This document shows positions 44,943 to 54,804 of a stretch of 64,000 nucleotides of DNA, piece after piece. Within the stretch, counting starts at the first letter, position 1. Every line of letters begins with the position of its first letter. Source of the DNA: Asaia sp037151935 (lineage in GTDB: Bacteria; Pseudomonadota; Alphaproteobacteria; Acetobacterales; Acetobacteraceae); NCBI RefSeq assembly GCF_051628905.1, contig NZ_CP157575.1, positions 186,001 to 250,000 of the forward strand, read 5' to 3'. Both the position numbers and the translations under genes were made by a program. The notes under the pieces are model-generated. The model did not search any database. It was not told where the DNA came from and saw nothing but the letters and a program-made list of their open reading frames with translations.

Positions 44943-44955
44943 TTGAACCCCCAAT

Positions 44956-44975
44956 CGTTATGTTATAACATAACG
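44956..44975. promoter_or_regulatory. Zur-box-like palindrome
   Basis: CGTTATGTTATAACATAACG is a perfect 20-bp palindrome, close to the known proteobacterial Zur boxes (ATGTTATA-type half-sites). It sits 14 bases before the small-peptide start and 157 bases before the divergent TonB receptor gene, so a zinc-sensing repressor may control both sides. Confidence 0.65.
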
Positions 44976-45132
44976 TTAGTTTCCTCCATCGCTAAGGTCA
45001 ATCGCCTGGTAGGCCAGCCGGCTGACGCTGTGATTGCGCATCACGAAAGACCAAAATCTTGTATCGACGAGGCAATGAAGCAGCAGTGCTGATTAAGCCC
45101 AAATTCCCCCACTTGTTTGTTGGGTATATGGC

Positions 45133-47433
45133 GTGAAAGCGAGGAGATTGATTGCCAGTACCGGTCTTTCTCTAGCATCGCTAAGCATCGCGACAGCAGC
45201 GGCGCAGCCTTTGCGACCTGCAAACATGTCACTCCCTCACAGACGACCTGCCACCGCTCGCCCGGTTTCTGTAGCACGGGATGCGCAATCGTTAGCTCCC
45301 CCTCCGCCTGCTCGGGACGAGACAATCGAGACAGTGGGGCGTCATCAGCGTTTGCGCGCCACGGTGGCTGTAGGCGGTCGCCTCGGGCTGTCGCTGCAGC
45401 ACAGCCCGGCAACGATAGACATCATCCAGCGCTCGGTGATGCTCGAGCGCGGCTACACCCACGCGGAAGATGCGGCAGACAGCGCGCCTGGCGTCAGTTC
45501 GGGAGGATCTCCAGGTAATCCGGCGCAGCTTCTGATGCGCGGCTTCACCGGCGATCAGATCCTGATGCTGCGCGACGGCATCTACTACGGCCCGACGACG
45601 ACGGTGAACCGCCCCCAGAACACGTTCAACCTTGAGAGCCTTCAGATCATCAAGGGGCCGTCCTCGGTCATCTACGGCCAAGGGGCGGTCGGCGGCACGG
45701 TGGACATGACGACTCGCGATCCAGCGCTGGATGCAGCGCACGCAAACGCCCTGGTGTCCTACGGCAGCTTCAACACCTGGAACGCCGGCATCGGTGGCTC
45801 GCTGCCGCTGACGAAGACGCTGGCGATCCGCGCCGATTTCAGCCGCACGTCGTCGGACGGTTACGTCAAGGGTGCCGACCCCCATAGCAACGACCTGACG
45901 GTTGCCCTGCTCTGGAAGCCGAGCAATACATTCACCGCGCGCCTAGGCATGGACTACCTGACCGATCAGCTCTCAACCTATTACGGCACGCCGCTGGTGC
46001 CGACGGCACAGACGGGGCCCCCGGCGCACGGATTGCTGCAGTCCACGCAGGGGCTGGGGGTCGCAAGGGCCTCTCTGTGGCGTTACTACAACGTGCGCGA
46101 TCCGCGCGCGGCCAGCACTAATGCGACACCGACACTGCGCCTGTCCTGGCAGCCGCGTTCCAATATGGCGTTCACCAACAAATCCTATTTCGTTTACGCC
46201 AAGCGGCGCTGGGACAACGCGGAAGCCTACACCTACATAGGCGGGCCGGGCAGCGCGGACGCATCTGGCAATCCGATCGCGCCGGGCAGGATCGGCCGCG
46301 ATCGGTTCTATGTCTATCAAAACCAGCATCAGGTGGGCGACACGCTCTACGGCCAGTTCGACCAGCATCTGGGATCAATCCGAAACCGTGTCGTAGTGGG
46401 CGGAGATGCGTATTATATTCGCTTCATCCGCAACCGAGGCTTTCCGGATGCGAGCTATGCCGACAGCGTTTCGTTCGTAAGCCCCGAGGGTGGGGCGCTG
46501 GGCGCCTTTTCTGGTGAGTTACCGTATCGCAAATCGCCTACGACACTGCGGGACGCCGCCGTCTTCTTCGAAGACGTGTTGACGTTTCGCGACAATCTGC
46601 GCCTTGTCAGCGGCTATCGCCACGACTGGCTCTATCTGGACCGGCAAAATTATGCGCAGAACGGGGCCTTCCTGCCCGGTAGTAGTTTCACGGGGCACTA
46701 TAACCCGAGCAACTTTCGTATCGGCCCTGTCTGGGATCTGGCGCCCAATCTGAGCCTTTATGGCACATTCACCACGGCCGAAGACCCACCAGGCTCCAGC
46801 CTGTTTCTGGCCAATCGCGGTCAGTTCACGCGGCTCGCTCGCACACGCCAAGGCGAGATCGGTCTCAAAGGCAGATTCTGGCGGGACCGAGTGACAACGA
46901 CGCTCGCTCTGTATGACATCCGCCGCAGCCACATCTTGGTGGCTACCGGCCCTGACACGGTTGCTCAAGGCGGCGCACAGGTCTCGCGCGGCATCGAAGT
47001 GCAAAGCGACCTGACTCCCATGCACAACTTCAGGATTTCTGGTAACGTCGCCTACACCTATTCGCGCTATCGCAACTTTTTTCCCTATGCGGGCGTGAAC
47101 GCGTCAAACAATCAGGTGCCCGACGTCCCGTCCGTCACTGCCAATCTATGGGGGACCTGGAGCCACGTCGCGGGGCTGCCCGCTGACCTTGGTGCAGGCC
47201 TGCGCTATGTCTCGCAGCGAAAGGGGGACTATGCCAATACCCTGACGCTGGATCGCTATGCGCTGGCCAACGTCTTCGCGGCCTGGCACTACCAGAAGCA
47301 CGTCACTGTCTATGGCCGGATCGATAATCTGGCGAACAAACATTACATTCAGTGGGCCGATGTCAGCTATCCGAGCGAAGTGCTCCTCGGCGCGCCGCGA
47401 TCCTTCTCCATCAGCGTGCAGGCCGGCTTCTGA
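45133..47433 (+). CDS. TonB-dependent receptor (siderophore/metallophore type)
   Basis: A 766-residue outer-membrane receptor with signal peptide (GTG start). The plug domain is about 85-230: LQHSPATIDIIQRSVMLERG, then LLMRGFTGDQILMLRDGIYY, then ESLQIIKGPSSVIYGQGAVG. The beta barrel follows and ends in RSFSISVQAGF with the terminal Phe needed for assembly. It imports a metal chelate with TonB-ExbBD. It precedes a PepSY gene by 1 base and is divergent from the NiCoT gene with a Zur-like box between, so the chelated metal may be Zn, Ni or Co rather than Fe. Confidence 0.92.
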   Translation: MKARRLIASTGLSLASLSIATAAAQPLRPANMSLPHRRPATARPVSVARDAQSLAPPPPARDETIETVGRHQRLRATVAVGGRLGLSLQHSPATIDIIQRSVMLERGYTHAEDAADSAPGVSSGGSPGNPAQLLMRGFTGDQILMLRDGIYYGPTTTVNRPQNTFNLESLQIIKGPSSVIYGQGAVGGTVDMTTRDPALDAAHANALVSYGSFNTWNAGIGGSLPLTKTLAIRADFSRTSSDGYVKGADPHSNDLTVALLWKPSNTFTARLGMDYLTDQLSTYYGTPLVPTAQTGPPAHGLLQSTQGLGVARASLWRYYNVRDPRAASTNATPTLRLSWQPRSNMAFTNKSYFVYAKRRWDNAEAYTYIGGPGSADASGNPIAPGRIGRDRFYVYQNQHQVGDTLYGQFDQHLGSIRNRVVVGGDAYYIRFIRNRGFPDASYADSVSFVSPEGGALGAFSGELPYRKSPTTLRDAAVFFEDVLTFRDNLRLVSGYRHDWLYLDRQNYAQNGAFLPGSSFTGHYNPSNFRIGPVWDLAPNLSLYGTFTTAEDPPGSSLFLANRGQFTRLARTRQGEIGLKGRFWRDRVTTTLALYDIRRSHILVATGPDTVAQGGAQVSRGIEVQSDLTPMHNFRISGNVAYTYSRYRNFFPYAGVNASNNQVPDVPSVTANLWGTWSHVAGLPADLGAGLRYVSQRKGDYANTLTLDRYALANVFAAWHYQKHVTVYGRIDNLANKHYIQWADVSYPSEVLLGAPRSFSISVQAGF

Positions 47434-47434
47434 C

Positions 47435-49021
47435 ATGAGCGCCTCCATTCCTCGCGAGGAGGCGCGTGCCGCGGCGAGGAAGGCTCCAACCACCGGTCGG
47501 ACGGCGCGATCAGGCCCGCGTGTACCACGCTGGCTCGCGCTGCTGCATCGCTGGCTTGGGATCGGCATGTGCCTGCTCTTCGCCATGTGGTTCACGAGCG
47601 GCATCGTCATGATGTTTGTGCCCTATCCATCGCTGGATCCGGCGGCGCGTTATCGTGGTGTCCCTGCGCCCGACATGCGGATGGTCCGGCTGGCGCCCGG
47701 GGATGCATTGACACGGTTGGGACTGCACAATCAGACAATAGAGCGTTTGATATTGCTTCCAAGACCTGTTGGTGCAGCATCCCGTCACACCGCTATGGAC
47801 CACCCGACCTATGTCATCTGGTCGTTACATAACAGAGCGCGAGTGATCGACGCCGCGACCGGCGCCATATTGCCTCTACTTGAGGCCGATGGGGCGCGGT
47901 CTCAGGCGGAACGGTTTGCGGGCGGTATGGCGCGCACTGTGAACGGCCCGTCTGCGGACGATCAATGGACTGTCGCCCAAGGCTACGACCCCTATCGCCC
48001 GCTCTGGCGCGTCGATCTCGCGGACAGCGCGGGCAGCGAAGTTTACGTCTCGGCCATCTCTGGCGAGATCGTTTTGGCCACGACCCGGATGGAACGTATT
48101 GCCAATTATGCTGGCTCTGTCGCGCACTGGATCTATCCAACGTTACTGCGACGTTATCCAGGCTTTTGGGCGAATACTGTATGGTGCCTATCAGGGGTCG
48201 GCGTCGTGCTCGCGCTCAGCGGCATGGTCCTCGGTATTCTGCGCAGCATGATCTCGTTGCGCAACATGCGTCGGCCACAGCTCAGCCCGTTCCTAAGGAC
48301 GCACCGACTGCACCATCTGCTCGGTCTGTCCGCTGGCCTGTTCCTGACCATCTGGATCGTCAGCGGATGGCTATCAGTGGATCACGGCCTGATTTTCCCA
48401 ACCGGGCAACCGGATGCGGCTCAGAGCAGGGCTTATCAGGGAAGATCCTTGGAAGCGGCGGTTGGCGAGATTGCGATCTCGGCGCTGAACCGGATAGCCG
48501 GTCCTTCAGCGCTTCGCTTCACCTCGGTTGGGGGGATGACCATTGTCGAAGGGAGCGATGCGAGCGGCATACGTACTACATGGAATGCACATGGAGATCG
48601 TCTCGCATTTGTACCTGACGTAACACTTCTTCATGCCGCCGCCGCCGCCTGGCCATTAGCACGTCCAACGCGTGTAGATGCGATCAGCCCAGACGACCTT
48701 TATGGACATCTGATCTATCAGGGCCTTCCGGAGGGTGCCGTGCGGATGCGCTTGGGCAAAATCCATGGACTGCCTGGCAGCACGTGGGTCGACGTGGACC
48801 GCACAAGTGGTGCGTTGCTGGATGTGATGGACTGGCGGCGTCGGCTGTATCGTTGGCTGTTCAACGGGTTGCATACGTTCGATGTGCCAGGACTGAACCA
48901 TCACGGCGTTCTTCGCCGACTCATCATGGCGCCTATTCTGCTGGCTGGGCTGGCTTTGAGCGTTACGGGTATAATTCTCGGCATGAAGCGACTACGCGTC
49001 CAGCCCCGTAAGCTGCGCTGA
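47435..49021 (+). CDS. PepSY-associated membrane protein
   Basis: About 528 residues from the ATG 1 base after the TonB receptor stop. It has the PepSY_TM layout: TM1 LLHRWLGIGMCLLFAMWFTS, periplasmic PepSY parts, a central TM pair (GVGVVLALSGMVLGILRSM and HLLGLSAGLFLTIWIVSGW), and a final TM LAGLALSVTGIILGMKRL. Such proteins next to TonB receptors are thought to reduce or release the metal from its chelate in the periplasm. That role is inferred from context. Confidence 0.85.
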   Translation: MSASIPREEARAAARKAPTTGRTARSGPRVPRWLALLHRWLGIGMCLLFAMWFTSGIVMMFVPYPSLDPAARYRGVPAPDMRMVRLAPGDALTRLGLHNQTIERLILLPRPVGAASRHTAMDHPTYVIWSLHNRARVIDAATGAILPLLEADGARSQAERFAGGMARTVNGPSADDQWTVAQGYDPYRPLWRVDLADSAGSEVYVSAISGEIVLATTRMERIANYAGSVAHWIYPTLLRRYPGFWANTVWCLSGVGVVLALSGMVLGILRSMISLRNMRRPQLSPFLRTHRLHHLLGLSAGLFLTIWIVSGWLSVDHGLIFPTGQPDAAQSRAYQGRSLEAAVGEIAISALNRIAGPSALRFTSVGGMTIVEGSDASGIRTTWNAHGDRLAFVPDVTLLHAAAAAWPLARPTRVDAISPDDLYGHLIYQGLPEGAVRMRLGKIHGLPGSTWVDVDRTSGALLDVMDWRRRLYRWLFNGLHTFDVPGLNHHGVLRRLIMAPILLAGLALSVTGIILGMKRLRVQPRKLR

Positions 49022-49415
49022 TAGACGAGCTACTGGGTTTACCTGAGGCCTGGTTCGTGTGATGCCGGTTGGACGAGAAGCAAATCGACAAGATATGGCA
49101 TGAGGTTATCTGACGGATTGGGGATCGGCGCTGATTGGTCCGTGCGCTTTCTCAGGCCATAGGCCCAACATGGGAGCATGTCACCTGCCGGAGGGCTTCC
49201 GTCCAATGAACGAGTGGATCACCCGAGACGACTTCTCAATCGGTACCGTGATTCTACGGCTAAGCACCCGGCATTGTTGACCTTGCCGGATCAGGCACAG
49301 CGACGGGAAACGAATTGCTGAAGAAAATTCTCGTCTTTTTTAGAGATTGATATCAAATAATACACACAAATATAAGACCGATACTAGCCAGAATAGGAGA
49401 TTTCCGCCGGTTTTT
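49022..49415. other. Non-coding stretch before copy H
   Basis: No gene that I can support. The last 100 bases are AT-rich and lead into the degenerate palindrome. Confidence 0.5.
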
Positions 49416-49448
49416 CCCCTTCCGTTCCTTCTTATTGCCGGATATAGG
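49381..49448 (+). repeat. Island palindrome, copy H, degenerate
   Basis: Core CCCCTTCCG (49416-49424), 14 bases, CGGATATAG (49439-49447). The left side (TTTCCGCC, T-run) and the TTCTTATT centre follow copy F closely, so it is a worn member of the L2 group. The 170 bases after it, up to the AraC gene, hold nothing clear. Confidence 0.65.
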
Positions 49449-49618
49449 TCAAAAATCCAAAATTGCGAACTATGGATAAGAAAGCCTCTTCGAGCGCGCT
49501 TGCAGAGGGCATGAGACCGAAAGCTTTGATCGTGGCCACAGGTAGTGCCGCGTTGAACATGCGGAAGGTCCGTTAGATCAGTACCGATCTCATTGTCGGC
49601 GGTGAGAAAAATTGATCG

Positions 49619-50464
49619 TCAGGACTGATCAAATTTCCATTTGGAAGGAGTGATTCCAAATTCTCGTCGAAAAGCGGCTGAAAATTTACTGGGATTGCAA
49701 TATCCCAAGGAGCATGCTGCTTCTGTTATGTTATACCCCTGTGAAATCAATGTTTGAGCACGTTCCATCCTGCGGCGGGTAATATAAGAGAATGGGTTCC
49801 GACCGAAGCTCTGACGGAACGCCCTTGTGAAGCTTTTGACGTCACGATCAAATTGTAGCGCCAATTCACGGACACTTAGGTCGTCCTCGAGGCGCGATTC
49901 AATGTAGTCTCTGATGGCGGCTTCGGTCTTATAACCAAGAGCCCTGACTTGTACGGGTGCTTTGAGGATATGATTATCCAGGCTCGCGAGTCTATCGAGC
50001 AATCTCAGTACGCAATGGTCAAAAAATGATGTGGTATGACCTGCTATCTCAGCTTCTGCCCACATGGCTTTGATGATGTTTACCAGCAATGGGTCATCAT
50101 TCAAGCGCATGGCGGCAGCCGTCAAATCGGGAGCGGGACCAAGGATATCATTGTCCGAAAAATAGCGACGGAGGTCGATACCCAGAGCAGTTATTCGAAT
50201 GTCGGGGGACCTCCCCTCTCCCTCGGAGTGTCCCAACGCCACCCCTATCTGACCTGAACGCCAATTCACGTCGATAATGCCAGCACAGCTCCGCCTATAG
50301 AGACGTCCAGCAGTTCCCATAGATAAGCCAATATACGTATGTCGCCCGATATTATAACAACCCGAGTAGGCGGCAAAGCGACCCTGGAGCAGGATAACGT
50401 TTCCATCTCTGGATGCCACAGACTTCGGGACATTGTCAGATGCGGGATGAGCAGGTCGCGACAT
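49619..50464 (-). CDS. AraC-family regulator
   Basis: A 281-residue regulator. The C-terminal double HTH is at about 180-278: LSVRELALQFDRDVKSFTRA, then FGRNPFSYITRRRMERAQTL, then ITEAACSLGYCNPSKFSAAF. The N-terminal part is a possible ligand domain. AGGA precedes the ATG at 6 bases. It is divergent from the TonB receptor gene (141-base gap), like PchR-type regulators that sense the siderophore of their receptor. Confidence 0.9.
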   Translation of the reverse strand: MSRPAHPASDNVPKSVASRDGNVILLQGRFAAYSGCYNIGRHTYIGLSMGTAGRLYRRSCAGIIDVNWRSGQIGVALGHSEGEGRSPDIRITALGIDLRRYFSDNDILGPAPDLTAAAMRLNDDPLLVNIIKAMWAEAEIAGHTTSFFDHCVLRLLDRLASLDNHILKAPVQVRALGYKTEAAIRDYIESRLEDDLSVRELALQFDRDVKSFTRAFRQSFGRNPFSYITRRRMERAQTLISQGYNITEAACSLGYCNPSKFSAAFRREFGITPSKWKFDQS

Positions 50465-50605
50465 TTAAATCCTAGCTCGAAGTACCCCCTTCGAAAGGAT
50501 TTTACCGTTTCCGGAGGGGAAATGACGTTTTTGGAGCGGCATCGCCACAGGCCCTCCCTACACTTGTTGCAATCCATTATCAACTGATTGCAGCAAGCCA
50601 CCGAA

Positions 50606-52831
50606 ATGTCGAAAGTGATCCTGATGACAGCTCGTCATCTCTTACTGATTGCCCTTATACCAATATCACAGTCTAAAAGCTTGGCCGCGACGACGCTTCC
50701 TGCGGAAGAGCTGAACAAAAAAAGACCGGCTAAACAAACCTCTGAAGATATTGTGGTCAGAGGAACGAAAAGAGCGACGAGCTTCCTTGCGAGCGATGTC
50801 GCTGTGACGGTCCTTACCAAAGAAATACTCGAGCAGGCGCGCATACGTGATCTACGGCAAATCGATCGCCTGGTTCCTAACGTGCATTTCAATGCTGCAG
50901 GACAGCTGAGTAATATGTACATATCGATAAGGGGTGTTGAATCAAATCCTTATTTGGTCAACAGAGCCGCCGTTTATATTGACGGCATACCATTCCGAGA
51001 AATAAGCAATTCAGTACTGAACGAAGTAGAGTCTGTTGAAGTACTACGAGGCCCGCAAGGAACTCTCTATGGTGCGAATAGTGAGTCAGGTTTGATCCTA
51101 GTGTCAACCAAAGCACCTACAAACGCAAGAGAAGCGCAACTGCGGACAACTATGAGCGGTTTCGAGCATGGTTACGAGACGATGACCGACGGCTTCGTTG
51201 GAGGTCCTCTCATAAAAGACAAGCTCGTAGCGTCGCTTGCTTTCATGCGTTCCGACGGAAACAGTTACCTATATAATATTGCGCCATATAACGGTACGCG
51301 CGGCTACCTGGAAAAGACTTACGGGCAGGCGCGTGTACGCTGGACTCCAACTGAAAATATCACAATAAACGCCTTGGGTTATGGTCTCAAGACTTATGCT
51401 CCAGGTATGTTTGAGTATGAGTACGTACCCCTCGATATATCAAAATATAATCAAACTTACGGCAGTCTATTTAATAGAAGCAAAAATATATCATCGTTTA
51501 CTTACGCCAACGATGCCCCGAAGTTGACGAATAAGAATGAAGAAGTTGGTGGAATGAGTGGAGAATGGCGCCTTCCCTACGGGCGCTTCAATATTGCAGG
51601 ATCATATCGACACGAAACGGTCGATAGTCGCGGTTATGATCTTGACATGACTGCGGCCCCAATATTGGCCGGTGAAATATATAATAACAGTAACATATGG
51701 AATACGGAGCTTAGATTTACGTCGCCAGACCACAAACCAATTGAATATATGCTCGGGGTCTCCGTTTATGGTCAAGGTAAAAGCGAAACTCTGGGTACTG
51801 AGGTCGGTCCAGGGACCCTGACGAGCTACAATCGTGCTCCACTGCAGTACTCACACGGGAGAGACGACAGCCTGTTCGGTAACATTAGCTATACCCCGAG
51901 TTTTCTCAGCCGGATCACATTCACCGCAGGTCTCCGATACGACAGGGCACACCGGAACAGTCGGCAAGCCGCTGGTAGTCTCGATTTGGGCCCATCTGGT
52001 ATCATCGCCTATCGCGCCGTCAAGCTATCGAACGTGTTTCCTCAGATTCTGCCTCGCTTCGCAATTCGATATCGAGTGCTGGATGATCTGTCGGTGTACG
52101 CGAGCGCTGCCAAAGGCTTCATACCCGGCGGCTTCAATCTATCAGCAGTCCAAGCTGGTATCGATGATAGCAAAATTCTTAAATACAGAAGTGAGTCCCT
52201 GTGGACCGAGGAGATAGGGTTCAAGTGGAGAACGCCTGATAAAAAAGGGCATATATCAGGTACGATATATAATATAGATTGCGACAATTGGCAGGAGATA
52301 CAAGTCGCGACGGATTCCAGTGGGCGGCCAGTAACTTCGGATTACATCGGTTCCGGTGCCGCTATGCGATCTCGAGGTTTCGAAGTCGAAACCGATTACA
52401 AGATCGCACGGGGTTTATCCCTAATCGGAAATATTGGGTATAATGACGCGCGCTATAAGCATCTAGTTGTTAACCCAGGAGGAAATCTGAGGGGAAATCA
52501 CGTAATGCTTACTCCCCAGTACAATGCGCTAATCGCCGCTTATTATCGGCACAAATCTGGCTTTTTCATCAGAGCAGAAGTGAATTTCAACGGTAAAATG
52601 GCTCTTGATGAACGTAATAGAGCATTTCAGCCGGCAACTAGTGTCGTTGGGCTACAAACAGGCTTTGAGGCGAAGCATTATACCGGGCGTTTATTCGTCG
52701 AGAATCTGACGAACAGGCGTCGTTTTGATGGTCTGGCCCTCGATAACCTCGCTTTCGGCAGAGACGGGAATTTATACGGTTCACTAAGCGCCCCGAGAAT
52801 TTTCGGGCTTGAGATCTCAGGAAAGATATAA
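50606..52831 (+). CDS. TonB-dependent receptor
   Basis: About 741 residues. It has a signal peptide (LLLIALIPISQSKSLAA), a TonB-box-like EDIVVRGTKRA and a plug: SIRGVESNPYLVNRAAVYID, then VESVEVLRGPQGTLYGANSE. The barrel is clear but ends in ISGKI rather than Phe. Composition is more AT-rich than the left of the window, so it is probably of foreign origin. The start at 50606 is chosen, but TTG 50588 and ATG 50624 are possible. Substrate unknown. Confidence 0.9.
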   Translation: MSKVILMTARHLLLIALIPISQSKSLAATTLPAEELNKKRPAKQTSEDIVVRGTKRATSFLASDVAVTVLTKEILEQARIRDLRQIDRLVPNVHFNAAGQLSNMYISIRGVESNPYLVNRAAVYIDGIPFREISNSVLNEVESVEVLRGPQGTLYGANSESGLILVSTKAPTNAREAQLRTTMSGFEHGYETMTDGFVGGPLIKDKLVASLAFMRSDGNSYLYNIAPYNGTRGYLEKTYGQARVRWTPTENITINALGYGLKTYAPGMFEYEYVPLDISKYNQTYGSLFNRSKNISSFTYANDAPKLTNKNEEVGGMSGEWRLPYGRFNIAGSYRHETVDSRGYDLDMTAAPILAGEIYNNSNIWNTELRFTSPDHKPIEYMLGVSVYGQGKSETLGTEVGPGTLTSYNRAPLQYSHGRDDSLFGNISYTPSFLSRITFTAGLRYDRAHRNSRQAAGSLDLGPSGIIAYRAVKLSNVFPQILPRFAIRYRVLDDLSVYASAAKGFIPGGFNLSAVQAGIDDSKILKYRSESLWTEEIGFKWRTPDKKGHISGTIYNIDCDNWQEIQVATDSSGRPVTSDYIGSGAAMRSRGFEVETDYKIARGLSLIGNIGYNDARYKHLVVNPGGNLRGNHVMLTPQYNALIAAYYRHKSGFFIRAEVNFNGKMALDERNRAFQPATSVVGLQTGFEAKHYTGRLFVENLTNRRRFDGLALDNLAFGRDGNLYGSLSAPRIFGLEISGKI

Positions 52832-52833
52832 AA

Positions 52834-53679
52834 ATGAAAGAGGTCACCAACGCTCATGTTCTTGATGCCACCCGGCTGACGGGGGTGACAGAAACAATGC
52901 TCATCACACTTGCAGCCCGAGTTCTGGCTCCTCGCGAGAATCCCGATTTGAAATTTGAGGATCCCGTTGCTGAAGATATAGCGCGCGCCATTGCTCTGGA
53001 TGTCAATCGTTTCAAGAACGACAGGAAAACGATGCGTGGGGCTGTTATACGCGCCATGTGGTTCGACGGGGTCGTCTCCCGCCTCCTGGCACAACACACC
53101 GGAGCGACATGTATAAGCTTTGGATCGGGTCTTGATGTCAGACAATCAAGACTTGCGAGCCTTGAATTCGCGTCTTGGATTGATGTGGAGTTACCGGATG
53201 TTCATGACCTGCGTTGCAGATTTGTTCCGCAGCAATGGCGCCGTGCAGAGCTCGTGTCGGAAATTTTGCATCCCGCTTCGTGGCTGGAAAACGTAAAACC
53301 AATTAGGGGGCAGCCCATAATTTTCTTCGCTGAAGGAGTATTCCTGTACCTTGACCGTGACACGATCCATGCAATTCTGACGGCTTTGATAGAGTTCGGG
53401 AACGAAAATAATTGCAAAATATTCATAGTTGTAGATCTTATTTCCCTTGTACTTGCTAGATCCTCGAGAAGAAATAGGAGCGTTAGATCCACTGGTGCCA
53501 AGTTTTCTGTTGGAGTTAATCAGCCTGAAGATTTGATTCGAATGTTTCCAGAATTGACTCTTTTGGAGGCATATAACTTAATGAGCGGATTGGGTGCTGG
53601 CGCTGCTTTTTTTAAATGGCTATATCAGGCCTCTACTTGGGGAAGGATTCCCTATAGTGGGTGTTGTTTCTCCACGTGA
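52834..53679 (+). CDS. SAM-dependent methyltransferase of the PPM1/TcmP family
   Basis: A 281-residue enzyme of the leucine carboxyl methyltransferase group. Markers are FEDPVAEDIARAI at the start, ISFGSGLDVRQSRL for the SAM loop, WIDVELPDVHDLR, and IIFFAEGVFLYLDRDTIHAI. Such enzymes methylate carboxyl or hydroxyl groups of polyketides and small metabolites. It is 2 bases after the TonB receptor gene, so it may modify the compound that receptor imports. Substrate unknown. Confidence 0.85.
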   Translation: MKEVTNAHVLDATRLTGVTETMLITLAARVLAPRENPDLKFEDPVAEDIARAIALDVNRFKNDRKTMRGAVIRAMWFDGVVSRLLAQHTGATCISFGSGLDVRQSRLASLEFASWIDVELPDVHDLRCRFVPQQWRRAELVSEILHPASWLENVKPIRGQPIIFFAEGVFLYLDRDTIHAILTALIEFGNENNCKIFIVVDLISLVLARSSRRNRSVRSTGAKFSVGVNQPEDLIRMFPELTLLEAYNLMSGLGAGAAFFKWLYQASTWGRIPYSGCCFST

Positions 53680-53988
53680 GATAATGCGCGTTAATTGCCG
53701 TGTTTTGGGATTCTTGCCTTCCAGCAGCCAGTCCACTTATCGTCTGAGCATACTGCTTTACGGTGCGTCATCGTTACCCGCGGAATTACAACACCGCATG
53801 CAGCCTGCGCTTCGAGGATTCATCGCGCGCGAGAGTACTATTGTAATTCGGGATCATTATGCCGTTTCATCGCTCGCTCTAACGCGGTCGGTACGATGTC
53901 ATGAATATGACAGCAGGCGATTTGACGGATCAGAAGGCTTAGCAATGACCCAGATTGCCAAGAAACTGTCTACAGACGCGAATATTGC
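53680..53988. other. Non-coding or decayed stretch
   Basis: No gene supported. An open frame crosses this region and the next palindrome copy, but it has no family resemblance and begins inside the methyltransferase gene. Confidence 0.5.
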
Positions 53989-54135
53989 TAATGGCGACTT
54001 CATATTATCCCTTCCCGATAACCGACATCTTGCCTGTACCGAATTTCTGGGCGGCCTCCTATACACTGACCTACTTCCGTTTCATTATATTATCGGAAGT
54101 GGGGTGGATGGGCAGAAAACGGCGCTGAATGAGAT
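53989..54135 (+). repeat. Island palindrome, copy E, with L1-type left flank
   Basis: Core CTACTTCCG (54071-54079), 14 bases, CGGAAGTGG (54094-54102). The left flank (AATGGCGACTTC, ATAACCGACAT, CCTATACACTGAC) aligns with L1 of copies B and C. The right flank keeps the first 28 bases of R1 (GGTGGATGGGCAGAAAACGG) and then departs. Confidence 0.83.
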
Positions 54136-54271
54136 CGAAAGAATCCACTTCAAAGGATCGCTGCAATGTGAACTGCTTCTGCCCGCTGACGCACGCAGCA
54201 GACACTAGCAGCGCTCGAATGTAAGCGGAGCAATCCTTTTCTTTATAAGATGCCCAGAGCGGTGTTTTTCG

Positions 54272-54778
54272 ATGTCTCAAACCTCATTCCGACGAAGCAG
54301 GCACTTGGCATATCGCAGTACCCACCGGACTGACAGGTCGCCGAGTATATGGCTGAGAGGATTCCTTGTCCTGCTCATACTTGTCGGTTTGCTTGGCCAA
54401 CTGACGATACAGAGCCAGGCTCGGCAGGGCGAGATGCCCCGTCAAACCCTTGAGCGTCTGACCGGTTTCGACATTGGCTTCCATCCGGACGACGGGCAAG
54501 CCATGTCAGCCTGTGACGATATGCCGGGCATGGACGGGTCGGGCATTACAGACGCGCCATCAGGATCCCCCGACCGTCATCATCACCATGACGGGGGCTA
54601 TTGTGCGTTATGCCCCCTACTTCATCTGGCAAACGTTATCCTTGGCCCGGTTATCATTGTTCTGCTGATTGTCGCGCTGATCTATCAGGCGGCTTATGTT
54701 CTGCCTCCGTCGCGAGCACCGCCCGTCCTGCGCCTTGCCGGATTACCGCCGCCTACCGGTCCGCCCCTGAGCTTCTGA
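54272..54778 (+). CDS. DUF2946-like metal-site membrane protein
   Basis: A 168-residue protein with one N-terminal membrane helix (GFLVLLILVGLLGQLTIQSQ), a His/Asp-rich periplasmic loop (SPDRHHHHDGG), CALCPLLH, and a second helix (VIIVLLIVALIYQAAYVL). The Cys-x-x-Cys and His cluster are typical of DUF2946 proteins, which often lie next to TonB receptors and copper or cobalt genes. A metal-binding role is inferred. It is 26 bases before the TonB receptor gene. Confidence 0.75.
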   Translation: MSQTSFRRSRHLAYRSTHRTDRSPSIWLRGFLVLLILVGLLGQLTIQSQARQGEMPRQTLERLTGFDIGFHPDDGQAMSACDDMPGMDGSGITDAPSGSPDRHHHHDGGYCALCPLLHLANVILGPVIIVLLIVALIYQAAYVLPPSRAPPVLRLAGLPPPTGPPLSF

Positions 54779-54804
54779 TCCTGCCTTTAGCTACGACACT
54801 TTGA

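Noticed and set aside
53594..54208. 204-codon frame on the plus strand
   Set aside because: It starts inside the methyltransferase gene in another frame and crosses copy E; no recognisable domain and poor composition.
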